From positions 1 to 13,559 of the forward strand of contig JAQBZA010000041.1 of NCBI GenBank assembly GCA_027622795.1: 13,559 nucleotides of DNA, read 5' to 3'. Made by a program: the position numbers and the translations under genes. Numbering within the stretch: position 1 is the stretch's first letter; every line of letters begins with the position of its first letter. The notes beneath the pieces are model-generated. The model was given only the letters and a program-made list of their open reading frames with translations, was not told the DNA's origin and made no database searches. Shown piece by piece: positions 1 through 8,069 of this stretch. The stretch is from Planctomycetota bacterium (GTDB lineage Bacteria > Planctomycetota > Planctomycetia > Pirellulales > UBA1268).

Positions 1-145
1 CGAGATTCTCCGGTTCGGCAGGCAGCGTCCCCGACCCGCCGATCGGCTGACCGTGCCGCATCGCGGAGAAGACGAAGTTGGTCCCACCGGCGTCGAGCGT
101 CAGGACCACCCGCGGATCACTGGCAAGCGCCGCCTCCGTGATCAT
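1..145 (-). CDS. ROK-family sugar kinase, N-terminal part (runs off left edge)
   Basis: About 48 N-terminal residues are visible. Residues 14-25 read LTLDAGGTNFVF, the phosphate-1 (DxGGT) ATP-binding motif of the ROK/hexokinase fold. ROK kinases phosphorylate cytosolic free hexoses such as glucose, fructose or N-acetylhexosamines; the substrate cannot be told from this part. The ATG at 145-143 overlaps the TGA of the upstream transporter gene (ATGA, 4 bp), and a perfect AGGAGG lies 6 bp before it, so the start is well supported and the two genes are probably translationally coupled. A sugar kinase directly behind a FucP-type sugar transporter makes sense as uptake followed by trapping. The catalytic Asp and any zinc-binding motif lie outside the window. 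Confidence 0.85.
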   Translation of the reverse strand, partial: MITEAALASDPRVVLTLDAGGTNFVFSAMRHGQPIGGSGTLPAEPENL

Positions 146-1632
146 GTCGACCCTCCTGCGGCGGCAACCCGGCGGTGGCTCCACCAGCCGTAATAGGCGA
201 TGTACAGGTAACAGGGAACCACCGTCAGGAACGCCGAGCGAATGCCGACCGCATCGCCGACGGCACCCATCAGGAGCGGCAGCAGAGCCCCGCCGACGAT
301 CATCATGACCAGGAGTGAGGAGCCCTGCGACGTATGCTCGCCGAGGTCGTCGATCGCCAGCGTGAAGATGTTCGACCACATGATCGAGTTAAAGAGCCCC
401 GTTCCGAGGGCTACCCACATCGCGACCCGGCCGGTTGAGAACACCGCGAGGACCAGCAGCACGCAGAGGACCATCGAAAACAAGGCCAGCACCGCCGGCG
501 GCTTGCCGCGGGCGATGGCAAAAGCCCCGAGGCAAAGCGCGATCATCAGCACGAAGGGCCAGAGTTCCACGATCGGCAGGAAGCGGGCCTGCAACTGGCC
601 GTCCTCGAATCGCAGGGCAGTCACGACGTAGATGATGCCCAGGAGAACCGCGGCTGTCACCAGGATCAGCACGGGCTTGCGAGCCGGTTGCGAGGTGTGG
701 GCCATGGCGATCGCGCCGCACAGACGACCGATCATCGCCCCGCCCCAGTAGAAGGCGAGGTACAGGCTGGCGATGCCTTCCGACCAGCCCATCACGGCCG
801 GGTCGCCCATAAAGCTCACGAGGTAGCTCCCAATCGCCACCTCGCCCCCGACGTACATGAAGATCGCCACCATGCCGAGCCTCAGTTGCGGGAAACCCAA
901 CGCGCTGCCGGCCCCGTCGACGGCCACGGAACGCTGCGGGTTGATCCGCGGCAAGTGGACGAACGCCATCACCACCGCCAGCGCGAGAAACATGCCTCCG
1001 TAAATCAGGTATGGAATCCGGATCGCGTCCAACGTCACTTCCCCACCCCTGGCAAAAACCTCGTAGAGCAGAAGGCCGCCGGCGACAGGGGCGAGTGTCG
1101 TCCCCAGAGAGTTCAGCCCCTGGGCGAAGTTGAGCCGCGCCGAGGCGTTCTCCGGCCTACCGAGAATCGCCGCGTAAGGGTTGGCAGCGATCTGGAGGAG
1201 CGTTACGCCCGTCGCCAGCAGGAACAGCGCTCCCAAGAAGAAGGCGTACGACTCCGAGGCGGCCGCCGGTGCGAACAGCCCGCAGCCAGCCGCGCAGATG
1301 ACCAGCGCGGCAACGATCGTACGCTGATACCCGACGCGATTGATCGGATCGCCGCCACCCACCGAGAAGGCGAAATAGATCAACGAAATGACGAAGAACG
1401 CCCCAAAAAATGCGAACTGCACGAGCCCGGCCTGAAAATAGCTCAGGTCGAAACTCGACTTGAGGAAAGGGATCAGCACGTCGTTCATGACGGTGATGAA
1501 TCCCCAGAAGAAAAAAAGTGCCGTGACGGCGACGAAAGGCCCCGTGCCATCCTGCCTTGGAGCGGCCGCTTCGTTGCGGTGCTCGCTGGGACCTTCGTTG
1601 TCGCGTTTCGACGCGGAGTCGTGACGTTCCAT
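142..1632 (-). CDS. FucP/GluP-type MFS sugar:H+ symporter
   Basis: A 496-residue inner-membrane sugar transporter of the FucP branch of the major facilitator superfamily. After a polar N-terminal stretch of about 30 residues, the first helix carries FFFWGFITVMNDVLIP (about 40-55). In it ND (50-51) matches the essential Asp46 region of E. coli FucP. The second family signature is LQIAANPYAAILG (about 146-158), followed by RLNFAQGLNSLGTT (about 166-179). E. coli FucP has Glu135 where this protein has Gln in LQIAANP, as in glucose/galactose-type members, so fucose is not the safest guess. At 496 residues it is longer than the usual 400-440, mainly through the N-terminal tail and C-half loops. 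I chose ATG 1632 because AGGAAA (1636-1641) lies just before it; a GTG at 1665 would add 11 residues and overlap the upstream remnant's stop. It overlaps the ROK kinase gene by 4 bp. Confidence 0.88.
   Translation of the reverse strand: MERHDSASKRDNEGPSEHRNEAAAPRQDGTGPFVAVTALFFFWGFITVMNDVLIPFLKSSFDLSYFQAGLVQFAFFGAFFVISLIYFAFSVGGGDPINRVGYQRTIVAALVICAAGCGLFAPAAASESYAFFLGALFLLATGVTLLQIAANPYAAILGRPENASARLNFAQGLNSLGTTLAPVAGGLLLYEVFARGGEVTLDAIRIPYLIYGGMFLALAVVMAFVHLPRINPQRSVAVDGAGSALGFPQLRLGMVAIFMYVGGEVAIGSYLVSFMGDPAVMGWSEGIASLYLAFYWGGAMIGRLCGAIAMAHTSQPARKPVLILVTAAVLLGIIYVVTALRFEDGQLQARFLPIVELWPFVLMIALCLGAFAIARGKPPAVLALFSMVLCVLLVLAVFSTGRVAMWVALGTGLFNSIMWSNIFTLAIDDLGEHTSQGSSLLVMMIVGGALLPLLMGAVGDAVGIRSAFLTVVPCYLYIAYYGWWSHRRVAAAGGST
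152..157 (-). promoter_or_regulatory. Shine-Dalgarno site of the ROK kinase
   Basis: AGGAGG on the minus strand, 6 bp before the ATG at 145. It lies inside the end of the transporter gene and fixes the kinase start. Confidence 0.8.
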
Positions 1633-1661
1633 GGTTTTCCTGCCGCTTGATGCGTCTGGCC

Positions 1662-2036
1662 TCACTCGGGTCGCGGAGTCTTCGCCTGCAGCCGCCGCCG
1701 GCCGCCAACAGCCGTCGCGCCGATAATCTGCTGATCGAAAAACTTACCACGGAGGCGGGGAATCTGCTCAAGGGGCCCGCCCTTGAGATTCTTCCAACTG
1801 AAGCCCGGAAAGATGACAGGGAGGTATTCGATTCCCCGTGCGCGACACCAGGCCAGGTCGGGGGCCCACCTTGCTGAGGCGTGGGCGCTGACCTGCTCGG
1901 GCGTGCGGTATCGGCCAACCGTCCAAGGACTCACGGCCTGCGCTGAAGCGGCGATCTCCTGAAGCATCGGATCGGGCACGGCGTCGCGGGTACCGGTCCG
2001 CCAGCCCGTGAGGTCATACATCACCGCGTAGACCCG
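1662..2036 (-). pseudogene. Decayed fragment of a GH71/GH99-like glycoside hydrolase (xylosidase/arabinosidase-type)
   Basis: An open frame of about 125 codons holds conserved pieces of a planctomycete/Bacteroidetes family usually annotated as xylosidase/arabinosidase or GH71/99-like. These pieces are VYAVMYDLTGWR, VSPWTVGRYRTPEQV, WCRARGIEYLPVIFPGFSW and QIPRLRGKFF. Intact members are, from memory, 400 or more residues. Here the N-terminal half is absent, because the frame begins directly after the stop codon of the neighbouring PEP-CTERM gene. The segment between MYDLTG and WRT appears deleted in frame (normally tens of residues apart). The acidic MFDEVDEGT-like C-terminal motif is replaced by unrelated, Arg-rich residues after QQIIGA. 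The first in-frame starts are GTG 2024 and ATG 2021, with no clear ribosome binding site. It is probably non-functional. Its place before a transporter and a sugar kinase suggests it once belonged to the same sugar operon. Confidence 0.7.
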
Positions 2037-4901
2037 TCAACGCCGCCGCAAACGCTTCAGGACCCAGACCAGCCCTGCTCCCGCGAGCACCAGCGAGCAC
2101 TCGGCGGGCTCGGGGACAGCCGCAACATCGGCGATGCCCGCCGTGCTCGGCGAGGCAGGAAAGTACCCACCGGCACCATAGGCGCCGCTCGAGTCGATCC
2201 CAATCAGGTCAAACACATTGGAGACGCCGTCGTAGTTGAAGTCACCCTGCCCCCAACTCGCCGGCTGCCCGCTGCCGAACTTCCCTGCCGAGTCGATCGC
2301 GATCAGGTCAAAGACGTTGACCTGTCCGCTCAGGTCAGTATCGCCAGGAGCGGCGAAGGAGATGATGGCCGACCCGTCGCCATTGACGACATAGCCCACT
2401 GCACGGGTGCCTCCAGATGCGGCAGCGGCACTCGAGGTGATTCCAGCGGCACCATCCCACCCGCCACCGTTGCGGCCGGCCACGATGTCATTGACGAGCG
2501 TTTCGGCGGTGATGCCGCCGGCAGCCACCGAGACTTGTCCTGCACCCAGGTCGAGCAGGCCGCCACCGCTCCCCTCGGCAACGGCCAGGGTGCCCACGCC
2601 GATACTCACCCGGGCGTCCTGCGGAAGCGCCAGTTCACCACCGGCATCGACCGAAACCGCGGCTGATCCGCTGAGGGTGCCGGCATTGATCGCCAGCGAG
2701 GCAATGCCCGAACTGCCGTCAATCGCCAGCGTCGATGCCGAGAGCGTGCCGCCATCCACGATCACCGAAGGGGAACGCATCGTGGTCGCCGGGTCGACGG
2801 AAAGGGTCGCTCCCGTCGCGACGGTGACAGTCGAGCTGCCGAGGGCGTCGGGATCGACGACCTCGAGCGTCCCGGCTGAAACGGTGGTCGGGCCGGTGAA
2901 ACTGTTGGCCGCGTCAAACACCAGCGTCCCCGCCCCGGTCTTGGTCACCGAATCTGCGACAGCGATCGTCGGATAGCCAGCCTCCGACTGGGTCTGACTG
3001 CCACTGGGCACGTCAATCACGATGTCGTTGGATGCCCCGGGCGTGAACACGAGCTGGAGATCATTTCCCACCAGGTCGACCGCAAACGTGCCCGTCCCGA
3101 AGGGATTGGCGAAGCCATCGGTCCCGTTCGCGGCTGCCGTCTCGATGAGAAACTTGTCTGCGGCAAAGCCGGTCACACCACCAGCCGCCGAGGCGAACGT
3201 CCAGGCGTAAGACTGCGAGGGGTCAAAGTTGGCAGCAGGCCCGCTGACATCGGGCCCCGTGCCCGACAGGGTCCAGAGGTTGAGCGTAAAGGGGTCGAAG
3301 GACGTGGCATTGATGACGAGACTCCCCCCCACGCTCGCAAGATCCCAGGCATCTTCTCCGCCGGCCGTGCCAGTGCCGGAGAGCATCTGCCAGTTGTAGT
3401 TCCCACCCTCATCGAGCGTGAGATCACCGGCGAAGGTGAGCGTTCCTGGACTTGCTCCAGGCGCGAGGGTGGCGCCGAAACCGACCGCGACATCGCCGGC
3501 GACCGTGCCCCCGCCAGCCAGTGTCTGATTCGCCGGCACGACGTAGGTGCCGAGGGCCGTCGCGTCGAAGGTGGCGGCCGCGGCCACGGCGACCGCGCTG
3601 CTGGTGGCAATCGATCCGCTCGCGGCCAGGACGAGCGTTCCCGCCTCGATCGTGGTAGCGCCGGTGTAGGTGTTGAAGCCTTCCAGAATCAAGCGGCCCG
3701 AGTCGCCCGTGCCCGTCTTGCCAAGCCCGCCAGCGCCGAAAAACGAACCGCCGAGAGTGACGTCGCCGACCACGTTCGTGGTCTGCTGCGACGTATCGAC
3801 AATCAGATCCCCGGTGAGCTCTCCGCCCGACAGGATGCTGAGTGCCGTCGTCGCCTGATCATCCTTGTTGAAGACGACCGTGCCGGACGAGGGAAACGTC
3901 ACATTGGCGTACGAGGCCGCTCCGCCTGAGGCGCGAGCGGAGATCCCGCCGCCGTCAGCGATGGTGATGGCATTCCCCACCGATCCGATGCCGGTCGCGT
4001 TGTTCTGGCTGACCAGCCGCACACCGCTGCGCACCTCTACGCTGCCCGTTCCGAGGCCATCGAGATTGGTGAAAAAGACTCTCGTGCCACCGCCCGCAAA
4101 GTCCCAGTTCACATCGGACGCCGTTCCGGTCTTGTTGGTCAAGCTTAAGCCGGAAGTGCCCGTGGTCGTGATGGTCTCGCCCGCGCCAGAAAAGCGGCCG
4201 GCATATACGAGATTGCCGCCATTGAGATCGAGCACACCGCCGCCGGCCCCGATCGTGACCCCACGGTTGGCATTCATTGTGAATCCGGCCGTCGTCTTCA
4301 GCGTCGCCCCATTGGCGATGGTGAGCCGGTCGGTAGCGGCCACCGTGTTGCCCAAGTTTCGATCCGCGCTGACCTGCAGGGTTCCCGCCGTCACCTCGAG
4401 ATTCGCCCCAAAGACGTTGACCCCGCCGAGCACCAGCGTGCCGGGGCCGTCCTTGACGATTGCAGAAGACTGGAGAGGAGAGCCCCCGAGGACCAGCCCG
4501 ATGGCCGCCGTTGCATCAGCGCCGAGGTCGCCCACGGTGATCGTGGCGATGCCCCCCAGATTGTTCATGTTGAGTTGGTTTGCACCATCCAGGATCCAGC
4601 CGCCCGACGACAACGGATCGGCGTCACCGAAGACGACGGCCCCGATATCGCGGTTTTGGGTGAGGCTCACCGTACGGGTTGCCGTGATGTCGTTGGCAAA
4701 GGTCGCCGTGGAGCCCCCGGCGGCAGCGGTAATCCCGTCCAACCAGTTGATGCTGTCGACCCACAGCCCGTCCGCATCGACATTCCAACTTCCGCTAGCA
4801 GCCAGCAACGGAGCAGCACACGCCCACGCGGCAATGCTTACGAAAAACCCCAGAACGCCTCGGCCGACCGGCGCACGCCCTCGATATGGTTTGCGACTCA
4901 T
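2037..4901 (-). CDS. Secreted PEP-CTERM protein with autotransporter-associated beta-strand repeats and dockerin-like repeats
   Basis: A 954-residue exported protein. Residues 1-35 form a signal peptide (basic start, hydrophobic 16-34). Low-complexity Gly/Ala/Thr beta-strand sequence follows, with at least three repeats of the autotransporter-associated type at about 149-178, 393-424 and 652-681, each of the form GxGTLxL...TGxTTVxAGTL. Near the C-terminus two EF-hand-like, dockerin-type calcium loops are visible: DTDLSGQVNVFD (854-865) and DFNYDGVSNVFD (887-898). The end is a PEP-CTERM sorting signal: VPEP (929-932), a hydrophobic segment and a basic RLRRR tail, recognised in general by exosortase-type enzymes. 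The role is probably structural or adhesive at the cell surface; no catalytic motif is seen. ATG 4901 has AGGA about 9 bp upstream. A 210-bp gap with its own candidate promoter (5038-5063) separates it from the sulfatase gene, so it may be a separate transcript. Confidence 0.9.
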   Translation of the reverse strand: MSRKPYRGRAPVGRGVLGFFVSIAAWACAAPLLAASGSWNVDADGLWVDSINWLDGITAAAGGSTATFANDITATRTVSLTQNRDIGAVVFGDADPLSSGGWILDGANQLNMNNLGGIATITVGDLGADATAAIGLVLGGSPLQSSAIVKDGPGTLVLGGVNVFGANLEVTAGTLQVSADRNLGNTVAATDRLTIANGATLKTTAGFTMNANRGVTIGAGGGVLDLNGGNLVYAGRFSGAGETITTTGTSGLSLTNKTGTASDVNWDFAGGGTRVFFTNLDGLGTGSVEVRSGVRLVSQNNATGIGSVGNAITIADGGGISARASGGAASYANVTFPSSGTVVFNKDDQATTALSILSGGELTGDLIVDTSQQTTNVVGDVTLGGSFFGAGGLGKTGTGDSGRLILEGFNTYTGATTIEAGTLVLAASGSIATSSAVAVAAAATFDATALGTYVVPANQTLAGGGTVAGDVAVGFGATLAPGASPGTLTFAGDLTLDEGGNYNWQMLSGTGTAGGEDAWDLASVGGSLVINATSFDPFTLNLWTLSGTGPDVSGPAANFDPSQSYAWTFASAAGGVTGFAADKFLIETAAANGTDGFANPFGTGTFAVDLVGNDLQLVFTPGASNDIVIDVPSGSQTQSEAGYPTIAVADSVTKTGAGTLVFDAANSFTGPTTVSAGTLEVVDPDALGSSTVTVATGATLSVDPATTMRSPSVIVDGGTLSASTLAIDGSSGIASLAINAGTLSGSAAVSVDAGGELALPQDARVSIGVGTLAVAEGSGGGLLDLGAGQVSVAAGGITAETLVNDIVAGRNGGGWDGAAGITSSAAAASGGTRAVGYVVNGDGSAIISFAAPGDTDLSGQVNVFDLIAIDSAGKFGSGQPASWGQGDFNYDGVSNVFDLIGIDSSGAYGAGGYFPASPSTAGIADVAAVPEPAECSLVLAGAGLVWVLKRLRRR
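2163..3026 (-). repeat. C-terminal module shared with the sulfatase (copy 1)
   Basis: Codes for residues about 626-913 of the beta-strand PEP-CTERM protein. It aligns with residues about 705-930 of the sulfatase over a GYP motif, a KTGxGTL strand repeat, a GRxxGxWxGxAGITS block, a GDTxL loop, a GKFxSGxxASW block and a final SGxYGAG. This copy carries an insertion of about 60 residues in the strand region. Confidence 0.75.
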
Positions 4902-5037
4902 GAAAACTTCCTGCTCCTGATTGTAAGGCCGCCCAGGGCGACCGACGCGACGAGCTAACGAGCCGTCACGGGACCACCCCGGAACCCCCCAGGGCGTTGG
5001 ACTTTCGCCGCAACTGCCCTGCCGTCATATCTCCTAT
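4902..5037 (-). other. Probable 5' leader of the beta-strand PEP-CTERM gene, with a hairpin
   Basis: This is the stretch between the candidate promoter (5038-5063) and ATG 4901. A GC-rich inverted repeat at 4927-4943 (GGTCGC / GCGGCC, loop CCTGG, one G-U pair) ends about 25 nt before the start codon. A 20-codon frame runs from ATG 5028 to TGA 4966. Its AGGAG lies only 3 nt before the ATG, so translation is doubtful. No known riboswitch was recognised. Confidence 0.35.
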
Positions 5038-5063
5038 TTCCGATTCGATTCACAGAAGTGCCA
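5038..5063 (-). promoter_or_regulatory. Candidate promoter, site A (TGGCAC-N15-CGGAA)
   Basis: On the minus strand TGGCAC is at 5063-5058 and CGGAA at 5042-5038, with 15 bp between. The distance to ATG 4901 is 136 bp. Spacing and boxes are identical to three other sites in the window. A perfect 12-bp palindrome (CGGGCCGGCCCG, 5068-5079) lies 4 bp upstream. Read as -35/-10, the downstream box would be GAAATA. Confidence 0.6.
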
Positions 5064-5111
5064 GAATCGGGCCGGCCCGCAACGACCTGCACTGCTGCCC
5101 CCCCCCTGCCG

Positions 5112-8024
5112 CTACCGCCTGACCAGAAGATCGTTCGCCAGCAGCCGGATTCCCGTCGGAATCGCTGCTATCACAACAAGCCAGACCGTGGATGGCTCCG
5201 GAACGGCGACCGCTGAGGCTGGCCCAGAAGCGGCATTGTAGGATCCAGCACCGTAGACGCCGCTCGTCGTGATCTCCACCAGGTCGAGAACGTCAACCTT
5301 CCCGTCATCATTGAAATCACCCTCCTCCCAGGAGGCCGCCAGGCCCGAGTTGAACTTGCCGCCAACTGCAATGTTCACGACGTCGAAAATGTCGACCGTC
5401 CAGTCAAGGTTCGTGTCTCCCGCCGCGGCGTAGGCAATCGTAACCGAACCGTCATCATGCTCGACCCATCCCACCGTCCTCGAGTCGCTGCTGCCTGCGA
5501 CGACAGTCGACGTGATGCCTGCCGTGCCGTTCCAGGAACCGTCGCCCCGGCCGCTGCGGAGCGCCGCGACCAGGTCGTCCCGGTCAAGACCGGCAGCCAC
5601 CGTGATCGCTCCGCTGCCGATATCGACGAGGCCACCGACCAGCGGCGACAGCCCCCCAAGCCTGGTCTCAAGCCCCGGCGCGACCGTGACCCGGCTGCCC
5701 GCCGCGACAGTCAACTGACTTGCCTGTAGGGCGTTGCTGCTCGCGATCCGAAGTTCTCCCTCCCGGACCGTCACCGTCCCCGTGAAGTCCTTGCCGCGGT
5801 CGACGAGGAGCGTCCCCTTCCCCGTCTTCACGAGGGGCATGGGGCCCGAAAAGATCGGATACCCCACCTGCCCCTGGGTCTGCAGTCCGTCGCCGACATC
5901 AATCGTGACGACGGATCGATCGACGGCGAGTTCAAACACCAAAGCCGACTGCCGGAACGTGAACGGCGCCGGGTTTGTCGCGCTTGTCGGGGCCTCGATC
6001 GCCGAGATGTCCCAGCCGGCCGTCGCGTCGCCGAGGTCGCGATCCGGATTGAGCCTCACCTGAAGAAACCTGCCTCCCTCGTAATCCGGGTGGGATTCAT
6101 AGAACGTACGGAGATAGCCTGCCAGCATGGTCGCCGACTCGTCGCTCGAGAAGGTGCGGGCCAGGTGGTTGCCCATCTTGATGATGTTGTCCTGCAACTT
6201 GAGGTTGTCGGACCGGTCGGCGCGATCGATCTCCACGTCGGCCTCGAGGTGCTCGGTCAGGCGGGTGTCGCCATCCGTGATGCCGATCGCCCAAAGGTCG
6301 GCGTTCACCCGGCTGACGTTCCCGGTCTGCCCCACGATGTGAAAACTCACGAACGCCCGATCGAGCGTGGCGGGATCGGCCAGGGGTGGCAGTTCGTAGG
6401 CAAGCACCGCCGACCGCCCCGAGGCGGTGCCGGGCAGGCTGGTGTCCGACCCGACACGGAGCGCGTCGGCCGCCTGGAGGGCGATGCCCCCCTCCGCCAC
6501 GGTCATGTCGAGCAGGCTGCCGGCGATGACCTGTCGCTCAAAGGGATTGACACTGGCCGCCTCCCGCCGCAGCTCTTGCAGGCGAATCTGCATGGTGTCG
6601 AGCACCTGCTGCGTCTCAATGGGCAACGCCGCGACGGAACCTGGCAGGAGCAGATTGTTCACCTGGTACGGATCATTGACCAGGTCATAGAGTTCGTCGT
6701 ATTCCAGACCAGCCTCCGGATGAGTGACGTACATGTGCGTCTCGGTGCGGACCGCGTCCCAGCGTGGAATGGTCGGATGCTTCACTTCCGGGTAGTACTC
6801 GGCAAACACGGCGTCTCGATCGAACCCGCCCGAGCCGCTGAGGAGCCCGTTGAGTGGTTTTCCCTGCATCGCGTCCGGCACGGGAACACCGGCAGCCGTC
6901 AGGATGGTCGGGGCGAGGTCGATGTTGGACACGAGCGCGTCGGACGTCTGCCCTGATGCGATCCCCGGCCCCCGCATCAGCAACGGCACCCGGATCGACT
7001 CGTCGTACGCCAGCCGCTTGTCGCCCCGGCCGTGCTCGCCCCAAAAGAAGCCATTGTCGCTGGTGAAGATGACCAAGGTGTTGTCGTCGAGCCCCAGGGC
7101 CTCGAGGGCGTCGAGCACCCGGCCGATGTTGGCATCGATGTCTCGCATCATCTCCATCTGGCTGATCTGCTGCGGGTTGCCCATCGTGTTGTTGAGCGTG
7201 AGTCCATTCGAGCCGGGCAGGCTGTAGACGGGCTTTTCGTCGTTGATGTCGAATCCGCCATAGCTGGGCTGGGCGTTGGGCGGGCGATCGATCGGCTGGC
7301 CGGCATAGCGGCCGCCAGACTCGGTGTATTCCGGCCCATGGGGGCCATGGACGGCCTTGAAAGAAAGCGTCAGCGCGAACGGCTCGGACCGGAAACCGCC
7401 AGCGCCATGGTCTTGGAGAAAGTCGACGGCATAGTCCGTGAGGATGGTCGTGGTGTAGCCCGCTTCGGTCACGGTTCGCGGGGCGGCATCGTCTTCTTTC
7501 ACGCGGAGCCGGGGATCGGTATGCGTGCCTTGGCCCTGGAATGCCGCCCAGTAATCGAAGCCCTGCCGCGGCTCGAAATAGGAGTCCATGTGCCATTTCC
7601 CCACCATGCCCGTGCGATACCCGGCTTCCTGGAGCGCCCGCTGATAAATCGGGAGCCGCTCGTCCGGCACTGAATTAATGTCGTCATTGACCGTCAAGCC
7701 GTGGGCCACCGCGTATTGCCCGGTCATCAGCGATGCCCGCGACGGTGAGCAGAGCGGGCAGTTCACAAACGAGTTGAGGAAGTTGATGCCCTCGCCGGCG
7801 ACACGGTTGTCAAGATTCGGCGTCTCGACAAACGCATGACCAGTTGCTCCCAGGCCATCATGCCGCAGGTCGTCGACATAGAAGAGCAGGATGTTGGGCG
7901 GGGCGGCTGACTGGGCGTGTGCGCCGCCGCCGAAAGCGGCGTGTAGGGCGAGCAGGAGAAGGACTGCGGTGCTGCGGCACGATCTCGTTCCAGCACGCCA
8001 GATCGGCTGCATCAGATCACTCAT
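5112..8024 (-). CDS. Exported S1-family sulfatase with dockerin-like repeats and PEP-CTERM signal
   Basis: A 970-residue multidomain sulfatase. It has a signal peptide at 1-37 (hydrophobic 19-31, likely cleavage after AHA). The catalytic domain covers about 43-480: metal-binding DD (51-52), the formylglycine motif CSPSR (92-96) with Cys92 as the residue to be matured, GKWHMD (142-147) and TSDNG (321-325). All expected key residues are present, so it should be active on a sulfate ester; the substrate cannot be read from the sequence. A middle region (about 500-700) has no recognised motif. Residues 705-930 are a beta-strand plus dockerin-like module with calcium loops DTNLDWTVDIFD (870-881) and DFNDDGKVDVLD (903-914). 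VPEPS (941-945), a hydrophobic stretch and a basic end form a PEP-CTERM signal. The start ATG 8024 has AAGGAG 7 bp upstream. Only 45 bp separate it from the FecR-like gene, so it is probably in the sigma operon. Confidence 0.93.
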   Translation of the reverse strand: MSDLMQPIWRAGTRSCRSTAVLLLLALHAAFGGGAHAQSAAPPNILLFYVDDLRHDGLGATGHAFVETPNLDNRVAGEGINFLNSFVNCPLCSPSRASLMTGQYAVAHGLTVNDDINSVPDERLPIYQRALQEAGYRTGMVGKWHMDSYFEPRQGFDYWAAFQGQGTHTDPRLRVKEDDAAPRTVTEAGYTTTILTDYAVDFLQDHGAGGFRSEPFALTLSFKAVHGPHGPEYTESGGRYAGQPIDRPPNAQPSYGGFDINDEKPVYSLPGSNGLTLNNTMGNPQQISQMEMMRDIDANIGRVLDALEALGLDDNTLVIFTSDNGFFWGEHGRGDKRLAYDESIRVPLLMRGPGIASGQTSDALVSNIDLAPTILTAAGVPVPDAMQGKPLNGLLSGSGGFDRDAVFAEYYPEVKHPTIPRWDAVRTETHMYVTHPEAGLEYDELYDLVNDPYQVNNLLLPGSVAALPIETQQVLDTMQIRLQELRREAASVNPFERQVIAGSLLDMTVAEGGIALQAADALRVGSDTSLPGTASGRSAVLAYELPPLADPATLDRAFVSFHIVGQTGNVSRVNADLWAIGITDGDTRLTEHLEADVEIDRADRSDNLKLQDNIIKMGNHLARTFSSDESATMLAGYLRTFYESHPDYEGGRFLQVRLNPDRDLGDATAGWDISAIEAPTSATNPAPFTFRQSALVFELAVDRSVVTIDVGDGLQTQGQVGYPIFSGPMPLVKTGKGTLLVDRGKDFTGTVTVREGELRIASSNALQASQLTVAAGSRVTVAPGLETRLGGLSPLVGGLVDIGSGAITVAAGLDRDDLVAALRSGRGDGSWNGTAGITSTVVAGSSDSRTVGWVEHDDGSVTIAYAAAGDTNLDWTVDIFDVVNIAVGGKFNSGLAASWEEGDFNDDGKVDVLDLVEITTSGVYGAGSYNAASGPASAVAVPEPSTVWLVVIAAIPTGIRLLANDLLVRR
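5235..5912 (-). repeat. C-terminal module shared with the beta-strand PEP-CTERM protein (copy 2)
   Basis: Codes for sulfatase residues about 705-930. It matches the C-terminal module at 2163-3026 in block order and in most Gly, Trp, Asp and Tyr positions. It is diverged and is not an exact DNA repeat. Confidence 0.75.
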
Positions 8025-8069
8025 GCCATCTCTCCTTCCGAACCCCGGGCCGGATCGACGCGTTGCGCC

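Noticed and set aside
688..1650. A 320-codon plus-strand frame opposite the transporter gene
   Set aside because: The opposite strand has unmistakable FucP-family motifs; this frame is highly charged with no recognisable domain.
1157..1918. A 253-codon minus-strand frame spanning the GH remnant and the transporter start
   Set aside because: It is in a different frame from both recognisable proteins, Arg/Ser-rich and without motifs. It also does not restore GH homology, so it does not indicate a simple frameshift.
3865..4920. A 351-codon plus-strand frame opposite the strand-repeat PEP-CTERM gene
   Set aside because: It is Pro/Ser/Val-rich, the expected antisense of Gly/Thr/Ala strand repeats, with no motif and no ribosome site.
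5038..5063. Sigma-54 promoter reading of the TGGCAC boxes
   Set aside because: TGGCAC resembles the -24 element, but none of the four sites has the required GC of a -12 TTGC element at the right distance, while CGGAA is constant at 15 bp.
5098..5106. Run of nine C as a phase-variation tract
   Set aside because: It lies just after the sulfatase stop codon, outside any coding frame and away from the promoter boxes, so slippage would have no clear effect.
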